Translations under genes and position numbers: made by a program | Assembly (NCBI GenBank): GCA_031308135.1 | Contig: JAHLJT010003656.1 | Coordinates: forward strand, 48,738,335 to 48,802,334 | Source: Acheta domesticus | Lineage: Eukaryota; Arthropoda; Insecta; Orthoptera; Gryllidae | Reading direction: 5' to 3' | Length of the DNA stretch: 64,000 nt | Notes under the pieces: model-generated | The model's input: the letters and a program-made list of their open reading frames with translations, nothing else | Told to the model about the DNA's origin: nothing | The model's database searches: none | Shown here: one piece after another, positions 19,431 to 31,310 of the stretch | Layout: each line of letters begins with the position of its first letter | How positions within the stretch are numbered: position 1 is the stretch's first letter

Positions 19431-21290
19431 ATTCTATCAAGACAGCTACTGTATTTTTTACTGTATGTCTAGCTCCTGCAACTGCTGACAGCTACTGTAT
19501 GTTGTAGAGTCTAACTCCGGGCACCAAGTTTAAGGTCATCTAGAATTTGTTTTGTTAGTGAAGTAATACGCTGAGTGATAGTCTCGTTGATCAATTCTCT
19601 GTGAAGCAGGTTATTGAAGATATATCATGGAGCATTAACCGATTTCCGAAGGATTTTATTTTGAAATATTGGAATTTCTTTTATCTTTGTATGACCAGCA
19701 CAGCTCCAGACAGGACAAGCATACGCTATTGATCGTTTTAATGCGGTTTTATAAAGATGAGGTGTTGTGTCAGTTTGACGCACCGATTAAGGGTTTGGTT
19801 GAGGTTATAAATTGAAGAGTGACGCATAAGATTTGTTCAGACGATGGATGATGTGGGGTTACCACGTGAGACGAGAGTCAAACATCACTTCTTTTTGAGT
19901 TTGTTGAATGGGGCCAAGAGTCTGATGAATTTGCTATTGTGATCGTTGGAGGATGAGTTATTCTTTTCAGCGCGAACATTTCTGCTTCACATCTTGCTTG
20001 GTTTACGTACAGGTGCCATTTTACTGTGCACTTAGGGAAAGTGTTGATGACCAATTGTAAATTGTTGGTCGGTGCCAATAATATTTCGTTTGGAGATGTA
20101 TCGCGGTGTCATCAGCGCATGAAGTCATGACACAGTTTGTGGCACTGGGTACATCAGCTGTAAACAAACTGAACAGGGTTGGGGACAGAGACGAACCTCG
20201 AGGTATCCCGGCCAGAATTAGAGAGAGGCGGAAAGGGAAGAATTTATTTTAACCGAAAAGCTTCTGATTTAAAGAAAAATGCTGATAATTTTGAAAAATT
20301 AATCGGAAATGCCGTTAATCCCAATATGTAGAGCAGTCGTGGGTGGCAAACTATCAACGGCGAAGCCTAAATAGACTTCAGAATAATACAGATTTTTTAA
20401 AACTCTTGCGCTTTACTTTCACCCATTCTGAGAAGATGGTGGGTGATCGAATGTAGAGAGCCAAATCCGAATGGAAAACGAGGGATGTCATCCGTATCGT
20501 GAAGAAATTTATTAATTATGTTTAGTAAACATTTCTCGAAGGTTATTGATAGAGTACGTAAAAGGTCATTGAGTCTGCATAAATACGGGTGTTTGGGGAT
20601 TTTTGTAGGTTTTGTTATTGATTTTTTTCTGCTTGCCGGGAAATAGCTTAATACAAGGTAGCCGTTGAAATTGCAGCTAAATATGCCTTGGGATGAGAGG
20701 AAAAATGGTTCAGGACTATGTTGAGAATACCGTTTACTCTTGGAAAAGGTTTGCTTTTGTGTTGTTAATTATTTTTTTACATTAGAAGATATCTAATTAA
20801 TTGGCAAGGAGGCCGTGCAGTATGGCATGTAACTCTCAAAAACTCTTGTATAAAACTGGAAGTTCAATCAGTAGAAATGTTGGGGTGAAGACATTTTCCA
20901 AATTGGTGGCAAATATTTCTATTGTCTGACTGAATATGAAAATTCGGAATCGATAATAATGAGGATATTGCTTAAATAGGGTGGGTGAAATGACGATAGT
21001 TTCTAGATATTACTGGAATTTTTATTTGTGTTTGGTAGGAGTTTTTAGAAATGTTATTAAAACAGAACTTGTATCCTCGTGAACTTTCTGTGTGACCTAG
21101 TTTAAAGAAGTTTTTAAATGAGGTAGCCGGAGTATTTCCCATGGCTTTTTGATAATTCGCATTTACCTAATAAGATTTAGAATGTTGGGTGGAAGGTAAC
21201 TGGGTGGGAGGGGTCTCTGGAGGTTGTGATAAGGAGTAACCGGATTGATTGCAGTGGCCATGATGTTGCCAAAGAAAAACATAACCAAGT
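19430..21290 (-). pseudogene. Jockey-like LINE reverse transcriptase, heavily decayed
   Basis: Minus-strand translation in shifting frames recovers an RT in the right order. At about 20640-20760 is RVNGILNIVLNHFSSHPKAYL (finger region, normally PGxDGIPNxxLK). At about 20440-20560 is TFEKCLLNIINKFLHDTD, then FPFGFGSLHSITHHLLR. At 20110-20210 are AGIPRGSSLSPTLFSLF and SCADDTAIHLQTK, the last holding the ADD catalytic box (F/YADD in active enzymes). At 19660-19900 are VMFDSRLTW and TALKRSIAYACPVW, the thumb/C-terminal motifs. Many stops and frameshifts break it. Order, motif wording and length fit the Jockey clade. No endonuclease domain could be seen to the right of 21290. Confidence 0.75.
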
Positions 21291-23220
21291 TAGTTTGCTA
21301 GTGATATTTTAAAACAGGTGACAAAGGTACAGATGTAGAAAACAATTCTCGGTATAGATGTAGAAAAAAACCGGTAATTTTACGAATAATTCAATGGTTG
21401 CGGGGAAAGGTAATAATTATATTATTTTAGATAGAAAATTCGAGTGGTGATTTTAAATTCAGGGTGCAAGGTCTGCATCTTAATGTGTTTGGAATGTAAG
21501 TCGCCTTTAACCTTGCGTTATTTAATGAAGGTTGCTAAGTCACCGTTTTCTCGAACCAGACCGAAGTTCCCGAGCGCTGCTGTTGACGGCTGACTCGTGG
21601 AAGAGTTGACGTTGCTGCGATGCAGAGATGTATTATGAACTAAGAAATTTGGACGCAAGTAGAGTTCATAACTGCACTAAGTCGGACTAAACACGAGTCG
21701 ACATTGACTAACTGCCCATCAATGAGCGATATGAATAGCTCTGCGGTTGGCGCAAGAATTACTAGGAAAAATGGTGCAGATTGCAGGTACGCACAGGTAC
21801 ACAATATATTTTTTAAAAATTCAACAAGGAAACGACTTCTAAGAAAAAAAGTAGACGAGTTATATCTTTTCAAAATCGAAATACATTGCAGTATTTGCTA
21901 ATGAAATCTCGCATTTTAAAAGTTACAGTGCTTACAAAACGAGTTCAACACATAGCCTTTATTAATGGAAACTTTCGCGATTCTTTACACAGTTGTGCAG
22001 CAGTGTTGCCTCAAAGCAGAAAGAAATCACGAGAAACTATTTGAAGAAACACATGGGCGCAATATTTAAATTCTCGGGAGAAATGCACAGGCGAAGCGAA
22101 GTCATTCCGGGAAACGGGGAGAAACCCGAGTCGAAACTGCTACCGCACAATCGCTTTATATCGAAGTCTGCGTCCTGGAGGTACTTCGCCTGCATAAATC
22201 GGAGCAATTTCCAAGGCCTCCACAATGGAAGCGATTGGGCCGGGAGGCGGGGGCCTTGCCAAACGCCGACCCCGACCCCAGACGCGGCCCCGTTGTCGCT
22301 AGAGCCCGCTCCCGTGCACTCAGCGCTCCTGCCGGCCGTTTCAAGAAACGTCCTCCCGCTGAATTAAGGTCTGGATAAACTCCGCGCACGAAATGGGTTT
22401 GGTGCTCGATCTGCTTGCCATGGGACTCTCAAGTGAACGGAAACTTGTGAACAGACGATCGCTGAAGAAAGCGAATGGCAGAACTTGCAGAACGAAATTC
22501 TTCTGACAGATGGCTTGGTTGAATGCATTTTGATATTTTTCAAGTAATTGAAAATAAATGCAATGGAGCTACAGCATTGTGGAGTTTGACACACAGCACT
22601 GAATTTTTCGAAGCATTTGTAACATAACATAAAAATATATTAATTAAAATGAAGCTCCAACTATACAACGCATTCAAAGTGGGTTCGATGCTCCATTGAT
22701 CTCTCTTGGCTGTTTCCAGTGAACGAAAATGTCAAACACAAATGTGAACATGAATGAAACACAAATGTAGGAAATTATGATCTTCAAAACTCCCTCTTTT
22801 AAGACAATTTCTTACTTTCATAGTCTAGAAATTGGAGGCAACCAGTATCTTGTCAAACTAAACACGACTGTTTTTTATGATATTTACTGCAAGGAGAACT
22901 GATAATGTAAAAAAGCGAAAGAAGTATGATTTGCATTTACTGGCAACGCATCGCACTGTGAAAAAATATTATTCACAATGTTCTGTATATTAATCTGAAG
23001 AAACAATTGATCAAATGCACAATAATAATGAAAAGAAAATATGTCTCAAGAATTGTTTTGACATCTAACTAGTTGTGTGTATAGGTGCTAGTTTATTCAT
23101 TGTAAGGATTTTCACGAAACTATGAATTCAAAAGATGCTATATGACATAAGTGCCTTCGATGTGAAAGAAGCATTTTTTTAGTACGAAGTAGTAGATAGA
23201 GTATTCCCAGTTTCATCTAC
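21291..23220. other. Intergenic DNA; a GC-rich patch at 22220-22370
   Basis: Mostly AT-rich. A 124-codon plus-strand ORF (21993-22367) ends in a GC-rich Pro/Ala-rich stretch and has no recognisable domain; it is unlikely to be a gene. Nothing else could be supported. Confidence 0.35.
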
Positions 23221-23770
23221 ATTCCTTTAACTCGCCCCGCACTTGCCGAAGCTCGTCAGAGAAGCCGCTTCACGCAAGCGAATTCCTAAGCGTTCTACCA
23301 CCTCGTCCCGCAAGTTTACTTTGTGGGTTACTACAAAAGTAAGATAACGCGCGAGGAAAAGGAAATTGGAGTCCAAGAGGTCCCAGGAATCAAGTCTCAA
23401 CTCGCGGAAAGAGCGAACTTCAAAGGGGCATCGGGGTGCAGTGAGCAGGGCGATGTCGGCGTTCACCAGAAGGCGGATCGCCAGATGAAATCCACGCCGG
23501 AATAACCAAAGGGTCCCAGGGGGCCCGTCTCCGCGCCAGGTTGACGCCTGCGGTTCCGCCTCGAACAGTCGCTCGCGACACCCCCCCCTCCGGAAGACGC
23601 TCCGCGAGTTCTTCCGCAGCCATTTCACAATCGCCATTACGCCGTAGGATGGGCAGTGCTTCCGGCGTTGCCGAATTGCCCCGCAGCGCCCGCCCGCCCG
23701 CCCCCTCATTGCAAACGCTTTGGCCGCCGGTTAATTTCGCTCTCTTTTACGCGCCTCTGGGTGGGAGGAT
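23221..23770. other. GC-rich unique segment
   Basis: CpG-rich sequence with ORFs open on both strands (160 codons minus, 98 codons plus). Neither product has a motif I recognise. It leads directly into the purine-rich minisatellite. Confidence 0.3.
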
Positions 23771-23839
23771 GAAGGGGTGGGGTGGGGGCGCAAAGACTGC
23801 GTTGGGGACGGGTTTGGAGGGCGGGGAATGGGGATGAGC

Positions 23840-24485
23840 GGGAAGGGAGTGGGAAGGGGTAGAATGTGAGCGGGGAGATCTGAGAGGGCGGGGGAGGAAG
23901 GGACGAGAAAGGAGTGAGTGAAACAGTGCAGGAGGAGGGTGGGCGGGAGATCCGAGAAGGCGGGGAAGGAAGGGACGAGCGAGGAGTGAGTGGGAGGGTG
24001 TAGAACGAGGGTGAGTGGGGAGATCTGAGAGGGCGGGGGAGGAAGGGACGAGACAGGAGTGAGTGGGACAGTGCAGGAGGAGGGTGGGTGGGGAGATCCG
24101 AGAAGGCGGGGAAGGAAGGGACGAGAGAGGAGGGAGTGGGAGGGTGTAGAACGAGGGTGAGCGGGGAGATCCGAAAAGGCGGGGAAGGAAGGGACGAGAG
24201 AGGAATGAGTGGGAGGGTGTAGAATGAGGGTGGGTGGGGAGATCCGAGAACGCGGGGAAGGAAGGGACAAGAGAGGAGGGAGTGGGAGGGTGTAGAACGA
24301 GGGTGAGCGGGGAGATCTGAGAGGGCGGGGGAGGAAGGGACGAGACAGAAGTGAGTGGGACAGTGCAGGAGGAGGGTGGGTGGGGAGATCCGAGAAGGCG
24401 GGGAAGGAAGGGACGAGAGAGGAGGGAGTGGGAGGGCGTAGAATGAGGGTGGATGGGGAGATCCGAGAGGGCGGGGATGTGAGGG
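23840..24485. repeat. 73-bp purine-rich minisatellite, about 9 copies
   Basis: GGGGAGATC recurs at 23872, 24017, 24090, 24162, 24236, 24309, 24382 and 24455, with a variant near 23945, so the period is 72-74 bp. The plus strand is nearly all G and A (GGGCGGGGAAGGAAGGGACG). Units come in at least two flavours (CAGTGCAGGAGGAGGGTG and GGTGTAGAACGAGGGTGA) that partly alternate. The 262- and 301-codon minus-strand ORFs are translations of this array in two frames and are not genes. Confidence 0.95.
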
Positions 24486-24699
24486 GGAGGGTCCGCACAC
24501 TAATCCTGCTTGCAGCCAACGCACCCCTCGTGTTCCGTAGACGCGTGCAAAATGTCTCTCATTTTTAAACATGTACGCAAGGGCTGCGAGGGACTCCGTT
24601 TCCCAGCGCACTGCTTCGGAACTAGACCTCTTAAAACAACTGCTCGGAGGAAATAGACGTTATAAAAAGTGCTCGAATTATTCACATGCCCCGAAAGGA

Positions 24700-24990
24700 A
24701 ACCGAAGCCTTGCGGCTAGCTCTTGGTCAGCGTGCTTGCTTTCCACTTTGTGGCTCCGGATTCGATTCCCGTTCGAGGCAAGACTACAGTGTACGTTTTC
24801 CTTGAAATGTTCCAGTACATGTTGTTGTGTAACAATGAGAAAATTCACTTTTTAGGTTGAGAAGACCGGAATACGGCGTGAGGATGTCTACATGCTAACC
24901 ACACGTACCCCCTTATTCCATGGCCGCAAGGCAGGGACGTCACATGTAGGCCTGAGCACGTTCAAGGGCTGTCGCGCGAAGTACATAATA
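24700..24990 (+). mobile_element. tRNA-headed SINE, family B
   Basis: GCGGCTAGCTCTTGGTCAGC (box A region) is followed after about 35 nt by CCGGATTCGATTCCCGTTCG (box B). A non-tRNA body follows to about 24990. The tRNA-like head has no proper cloverleaf (no acceptor stem pairing seen), so it is a SINE or tRNA pseudogene rather than a working tRNA. Confidence 0.5.
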
Positions 24991-25301
24991 CAAAAGAAAA
25001 CCAACTCTTTACATGTTTCTGTGCAATTTGTAATATATTGGACTATTATTTAAATTATTATATATTTATTTAATAGAAATAGCATTTTATTTATTTTATT
25101 AAGACTTCGACTGCTGACGGAACTGAAACACATGTGTGTTAAACGAGTTCCTATATGGTGTTAAAAAGAATGATGAAAACATGGAGTCGTCAGGCACGTA
25201 CCGTGTGAGGGGATATCAAAGGTATATACCACCTCGTATTACATGTAAGTCAGTGAATATATTACATTCATTTACTGGGTGAACATGGAGATTGTGATAG
25301 A
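24991..25301. other. AT-rich DNA, nothing recognised
   Basis: No feature supported between the SINE and the TTAA element. Confidence 0.4.
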
Positions 25302-25684
25302 TTAACCCGGCAGTAGGCGCGCGGGGTGCCTCAGTCACCCCAGCATTGATTTTGAGCTCACTGTACTTTCAGTTTTATTTATAATCTTGCAAGCTTTTCA
25401 ATACCTTTCGAGGAAAGCTTTGTGCACATGTCTCGACTCTTCTCTTTCAGCTACGCCCTTTCCTTTCCTGGAAACTTTGTCGCAAAGGCGATGGAGCGCT
25501 GCGTGGGGGCCACCGAGTCACCTCGCGCAACCTTTGTTATCACTTCCTGCCACGCTGTTCACAGTATCATCAAGACGGCACAGGGAGCAGTTTTATTTTC
25601 AAATATACACCATGGTAAATGCTTTTATTCGAGAATTTTTTATAACAAATATTTCAATAATATGATTATATATTGTGATATACC

Positions 25685-26848
25685 AGAATATTATAGATTT
25701 TATTTAATGATATTAGCTGTACATGGGGTGGATAAATGGGTATACAATATGGCGGTATACGGCCTTAGCAACGACAGCGCAGAGGTTGGCAAGGTCAACA
25801 AACTGTACACAGGCCTTGAAGATGTCAGGACGCTGGCTAGATAGCTAAAGAAGATAAGATGTGGTTGGTTCAAAAACGAATGAATGACGGGGTCGTGGCT
25901 ACTTGGGTTCGTAAGAGACGCCCGGGTTGTCTAGTGAAGATTAGACAGTCTAATTTTGCCGCTGTGTTTTGAAAAAATAGAATGAGGGACGCTTACCGAA
26001 CCATAAAGGGTTAAAGACCACATTGAACAGAACATTCTGATTCTGGGTGTCGTGGAGTGAAGATCGCGGATTTTGCTAGTAGATGACGTGGTGTAAAGAT
26101 CGTTTGCGGACATTATATTAGGAAAGTGGGACTTGTATATTTTTGCGAGAAAAATAATAGTTTTTTAATGGACTCTGAGAATTATTTGCCAGAAGTGAAT
26201 TCGCGGAGGACTTGCACAGTTTTTCGGATATTGCAGTTGAATTTTATGTTTTACATAACCAGTGGGAAAGATTAGGAACCGGGAGCATCGGATAAGAACC
26301 GACAAATAGTTTATGCAGTGTGGACTGGACGTGTCAGCAGCAGCGCAAGACCGGAAGAAAGAAGCAAAACTTGGAACCAACAACGGTCAAGTGAGAAGCG
26401 ACTACGGAGCGTCGGCAAGCAAAACGGTAAAGAAATACTGCAGTACAAAAGAGATAACGTATTTAAAAGGTCATGACCATAAAATTGATTGTTAAAACTT
26501 AACGTTAAATAAATTATTGAATTTTGTTCTTTGGAAATGAAAGGAGTTTTCATTTGTCAATCATAATCTTTAATTAGTTGGAAGCATATAATTATTACAT
26601 TTCAGATTCCACGCCATACTGTATAGTTGGCAGATCAGGTAATCGGCTATCGAGGCGATAGCGAGTATTTGTATCCGGACCCATCGACCCAAGCTAGCTG
26701 GATGTTTATACAATTTTGTTTAAATTAGATGGGAAAACTTTGGTAGTAATTAATGTAACCTGTTTCTGGCGCCCAAATCTTAATATAAATTTGGAACAGG
26801 CCATAATTACAACCACACTCTTGATGAGACGATGATAAAGGTATATTT

Positions 26849-26850
<2 letters not shown>
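25685..26850. mobile_element. ~1.2-kb insertion inside TTAA copy 2, possibly LTR-derived
   Basis: This block interrupts the alignment between the two TTAA repeat copies. TTGTGATATA at its left edge and ACTGTGATATA at its right edge may be a remnant of a target duplication. Inside, a stretch from TGTACATGG (25718) to ATTATTACA (26599) has the TG...CA ends and an AATAAA (about 26508) expected of a ~880-bp LTR, but no second LTR, PBS or coding region is clear. The identification is tentative. Confidence 0.3.

Positions 26851-26890
<40 letters not shown>
26851..26890. repeat. (AT)n microsatellite
   Basis: About 18 uninterrupted AT dinucleotides at the right edge of the insertion in TTAA copy 2. 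Confidence 0.95.
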
Positions 26891-27251
26891 CTGTGATATA
26901 TTTATATGTATATTTGTATATATTTATTTATATTGTAATGTTAATTGTACTCTGTAACATGTTTACAACATATTTTACATTATATTATTTATATTCTTAT
27001 AATTTTTACTGTTCTTTTAAGCGCAGAAGAGATTTCATTCTATACACGATGAAGAGAAAATTCGTTAATTCCTGCTTTGTGAAAGTTGTTTGCAAAAAGA
27101 ACATTCTTAAAAATTAAAATTTTATTTGTACCTGTTTCCAAACTATGTATAAATACTTGGAAATGAACATGTATTCATCAAAGAAACACAATAGTTTATT
27201 ATTAATTGTTATCTAGAGATTTTTGCCGTGGGGCGACTAACGCCGGGTTAA

Positions 27252-27695
27252 AAAAGGCCAGGCTAAGTCTCAGTTGTACACAAATTGAAGAGTATACTCT
27301 GACAGTAAACTTAGGCGACCACGCAAAAGACGGCGGCTGCGCTTCAAGCAGTAACGGCGGGAATCAATTGCTAGGGTGTTCGCAAATCCGCCAATTTCGG
27401 AGCAATTCCTTCTCTCAGCAATTTCGACTAATAAAGAGCGCCAAAATATTTTTTTTAACACGCTGTGCGCGAAACACGGTTTCTCGTGCTAGTGTGCGAA
27501 ACATCTGTAACGACACGCAATTGTCTTTCGTCTTGACGACGTCTTTGTTTATTATTTACAAACAATAGTGTTACGACACTGACTGGAATCCATTTACTTT
27601 GGTACAAGTACGGTCTTTCTAGTTATTGATATTTAATTTATATTCCTTTATTTGAGGCATTGCGTTTCGCTCACGCGTGTTAAAAATAGAATACC
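27252..27695. other. No recognisable gene
   Basis: A 120-codon plus-strand ORF (27206-27568) starts inside the TTAA element and crosses its border, so it is not a gene. No other feature seen. Confidence 0.35.
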
Positions 27696-27698
27696 CAA

Positions 27699-27801
27699 CA
27701 CGGGCGCGAGGTGATGCCCGCACTCGTCTCCCTGTCGTCCTCGCGTAGCAAGGACGACAAACTCGACTAGTGCGTGAATCACCTGTTTCGCGCCCTTGTT
27801 A
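27699..27801. repeat. ~103-bp palindrome
   Basis: CGGGCGCGAGGTGAT on the left pairs with ATCACCTGTTTCGCGCCC on the right, and TGTCGTCCT pairs with AGGACGACA around a CGCGTAGCA centre at about 27745. It looks like a small foldback element. Confidence 0.6.
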
Positions 27802-28640
27802 CGTAAACTACTGGAGTCCTTGTATACAGAGAGTAGCGCATTCCATTGTTCCACCGATGCCGCCATTTTATGTCCACTTGTCAGTAAAATGGGAACTGTG
27901 TGGGATTCTGTATGTTGAGTACCATGAATCTACCCCGAACCAACATTAATGTTCTTGAAAATCTTCATAATGTCACAAATTGTCACAATTTCACTTCAGT
28001 TCCTGATTGGTGCCTGACGGGGTTGTCGGGTGAGAGGATATTAAATGGTGGCAGTTGCGCTAGTCTCTGTATCTGGGGACTCTAGTAAACTACTATTCTC
28101 ATACAGCACACGATGATTGCAGAAGAAGCAGAGGAAACGGGAGAACCAATAGGAAGCAGCTCGCTTCGTCCACCGCGGATTCCACGCGGATAGGTGGAGG
28201 CTCGCTTCGGGGATGTGAATCGTCATTTCCAGTGCAATGATCCAACTGAAATACATTTTCTGAAAAAGCCAAGGAATAGCTGAGTTTTATATTTTAACAT
28301 AAAGTTAATCTACTTGTAGGAAAAATTTTATGCTGTATTCTGCGTCGTAGAAAAACGTGTTACACTTATGTGTGACCAATTATGACCTTGTTCGTCATAA
28401 AACTTGAAAAATGTGCCTAGCTTTCCAAAAAACAAAAACAATTAATGGCTAAGTAAACGTGGTAATGAATTTCAAAAATACTACCCCAAAATATCAATTT
28501 TGTCTTTTGATTTCGTTTTCTTTTAGAAGAAACTGTTGGGACGAAAGAAAAGAAACTTTCAGTTTCAGCCTTAATGGTATAATTACCTTCAATTACAATT
28601 GAATTGTGCCTTAGATCTTTATCATCTGGGAAAATGTTTG
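27802..28640. other. Mostly AT-rich DNA, nothing recognised
   Basis: A short GC-rich spot at 28150-28210 has a CCACCGCGGATTCCACGCGG repeat. ORFs are short and unremarkable. Confidence 0.35.
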
Positions 28641-29115
28641 CCCCGAGGTGAGAGGATTCACACATTGACTCACGTGAGGGAGTTGAAACACCCCTACACA
28701 CTGACTCACGTGGGGGAGTTTGGGCTGTGAATGGTCCGCCGCAAGCCAGCGCTGGCGAGGGAGGGGTGAGAGCGGTTGCAGGGCGGGGCCGGGGACACAA
28801 CACCCCCCACCCCCACCCGCTCTCGAGCGAGGGGGGCGGGCGCGGAGGTTGAACGGTGCCTGAGGGACCCGTTCCCGCGCCGGCTTCTCGCTCCCGACGG
28901 CGCTGATTCGCGCCCCGACTCTCGTTCGCGGATTCGTTCCGCGCACGCTCGCCGAGGTGCGATACCTGCGCGTAGCGCAGACGCACGTTTCTTCTGCTCC
29001 CTATTGTGCTGCCACGTGAGTTATCCGGCGCGGAGCTGCGAGGCGAGGCGCTTCGATGGCACTAGAGTTATACTAGGCCCCTGAGAGAGAGGAGGCGAGC
29101 GCACGGCCGCACACC
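28641..29115. promoter_or_regulatory. CpG island-like segment with paired E-boxes
   Basis: Two copies of a 36-bp-spaced block, TGACTCACGTGAGGGAGTT (28666) and TGACTCACGTGGGGGAGTT (28702), each hold a CACGTG E-box. A third CACGTG is at about 29014. GC-rich, CpG-rich sequence follows to 29115. This is the most promoter-like place in the window, but no transcript or downstream gene can be shown. A 189-codon minus-strand ORF crossing it is not convincing. Confidence 0.35.
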
Positions 29116-31310
29116 TGCGCATGACAATGGGGTCTGGGGAAAATCAACACAGCGGCCACGGACGAGCGGAAACGGAAAACAATCATGGCTCTGTTTTCAA
29201 AGACAAACGAGGCGGCCGCCTACGTTTTGAAGTGGGAGCATCGTTTTGCATGGTACGCCGACGGATTGTTCTAAGCAACAAAAGAGTTATGAGAAAACTC
29301 ACTGCTCGGGACGAAATAGGACTCAGTTGCTATTTAATGAGAAAAATGGGAAGGAAAAGCAAACAGCAGACTCATTGTTTCCCAATTACGGAATTAGTTT
29401 GAAAGGCAACCGTATTTTCGAATATTCACGGATTTCAAAAGAGAGAACAACATGCAGCAACAACGTCTACCAACTGGTTTGTTCAGTGTTACGCGGAATT
29501 ATTGATCATTTTTTATTAGATACGAAGATTCACCTCTAAAGAAATATTGCAGCACCTGAATACATTTGACGGATGTACTTGAACCTTCCAGATCAACAAA
29601 CGTAAATAAATTCGAAAATATCGTCGTTAGGAAAAGTTAACTATGAAAATATCTGAAGAGCTCTTTTCCACAAGCCGATATGACACGATTACAGAAAGTG
29701 AGCTTTTGATATTACACATTTTGTACGAATTTTAGACATACATCTATAATAAGAAAATGTCGGTTAATTCATGGGCCGAGATCTGAAATTGAAAGTTTCG
29801 AGTACTTGAAAGTTACTGAATACTGAGAATTCTTGCAAACTCCGGGATATATAAAGAACGTGTATATCCTTTTACAAATTAGTTTACCCGTCATTAGTTC
29901 CCGAGTGTACAAGTGAACCTTGGTTCACTGTAAATGAACTGAGTGCAATAGTTCATTACTCTAGCGTAACAGAAGTGTCAAGTGGTAGCGTAGATGTGAG
30001 TTAATGAAGTTTTCACCGATGTAATACACTTGTTTCAACACTTTAAAGAAAAAATAATAATAATAACAATAACAAAATTGTAGGATGAACCATCCTCATG
30101 TCTGTCAGTACACTTCCAGTATAGGTATGTTTGATCAGAAAAATGAGTTTCGTAAGCAATAGTTGGTACCGTTGTGAGTGTATGATAAGGTGGCAGAGAG
30201 AGATAGAGAGAGAGACAGAGAGAGAGACAGAGAGAGAGAGAAAGCAAGAGATTATATTTTCAGATATTTAGGGAGGCTTGAAAATGTTCTTAGCGTAGCG
30301 AGAGTGGATTCTCTGTGGTTGGCTGTAATTTTTTCCTAGATGGCAAGTTGTAGCTAACAATGTAGCTTTGAACTTTCAATAATATACTTATATTAAGCAC
30401 ATTTTCCCTCTGTTTTTGTTTCATAAAACAATAATATTAATTTGTTTTGTAAGTGCAGAGACGTATTTTTAGAACACATTTACAGCAAATTCTGTTTTAC
30501 AAATACCTGCTGTTACTGAATTCACCTCACTATACCGTCAAGGTAAGTGAAAGCAAAAGACTCCAAGACGGCGTTGTTTGGTACTCCTTTACAATGTAGA
30601 TGGAAATCGTGAACGGGTCAGAAATGAGAATCATTTAGCTATAAGATTTCAAAATCTGTATTCAATTGACTTTCACCACTCGTCTTGAAGTCAAAGAGAA
30701 ATTTTTCTTCGTAGTTGACACATATATCATAATTTCCGCATAAATTGAATCGCGCACTGACAAAACCTCAGACGTGCAGTGAAATCTCGCATAGCTTACT
30801 CACGATTCAATATGCATACTTTCTTGTGAGCTGGTGGTCAGGTATTGAGCAAACCTATATGATATCAAAATTTTAGGCGAGAGACATTGCAATTTTTATA
30901 ATGCGTATGTGGAGTGGCACCACTTTAATACCAACTATTCTATCTGCATATCCTTCTAAACCATCAATTATTTATCACAATTCATCTGTGATTGTTACTA
31001 CATAAATTCGTATGAAGATACAAGGAAACTGGAAATAAAACACAATGGAACAACAAACGCGGAAAAATAGAACAGCCAGTGCCCGAAATAAGAAGAATGC
31101 ACAAATAACAAGAGTGCACAAATAAGAAGAATGAAAAGAGCCAACGAGAAAAAAGGTCTGGGGGAAAGGAGCCGAGAAACAATGATAGGGAACAAAAAGA
31201 CATTTTAACCAATATCAACAGTGTATGAAGAGCTTTGTTAGTCGAGCGGGCGCACCGATCCATATGAATGGCAGCTTGCGGAATATACGCGCGGGCGGAA
31301 ACCCGGCGCG
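29116..31310. other. Intergenic DNA with a (GA)n microsatellite
   Basis: A (GAGA/GACA)n array lies at 30195-30245. Two overlapping plus-strand ORFs at 29121-29539 (93 and 97 codons) begin next to the CpG island; their products show no known domain. The rest is AT-rich and empty of recognisable features. Confidence 0.4.

Larger units (their letters stand above)
25302..27251 (+). mobile_element. TTAA repeat family, copy 2, with both ends and an internal insertion
   Basis: TTAA at 25302-25305 and 27248-27251. The left terminus CCCGGCAGTAGGCGC is matched in reverse complement by CCCGGCGTTAGTCGC at the right, an imperfect terminal inverted repeat. The outer parts (25306-25680 and 26890-27165) align with copy 1 at 9599-10245; the middle 1.2 kb has no counterpart there. 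TTAA sites and CCC-type ends support a piggyBac-type origin. A short peptide, RRRDFILYTMKRKFVNSCFV (27023-27082), is recognisably kept in copy 1 as well. Confidence 0.65.

Noticed and set aside
23706..24611. 301- and 262-codon minus-strand ORFs
   Set aside because: They are translations of the 73-bp purine-rich minisatellite in two frames; no domain.
24700..24770. A functional tRNA gene
   Set aside because: Boxes A and B are present but no acceptor stem or proper anticodon arm is seen; a SINE body follows.
28776..29084. 102-codon ORF in the E-box CpG island as a coding exon
   Set aside because: Arg/Ser/Pro-rich, overlapped by longer open frames on the other strand; no conserved motif.
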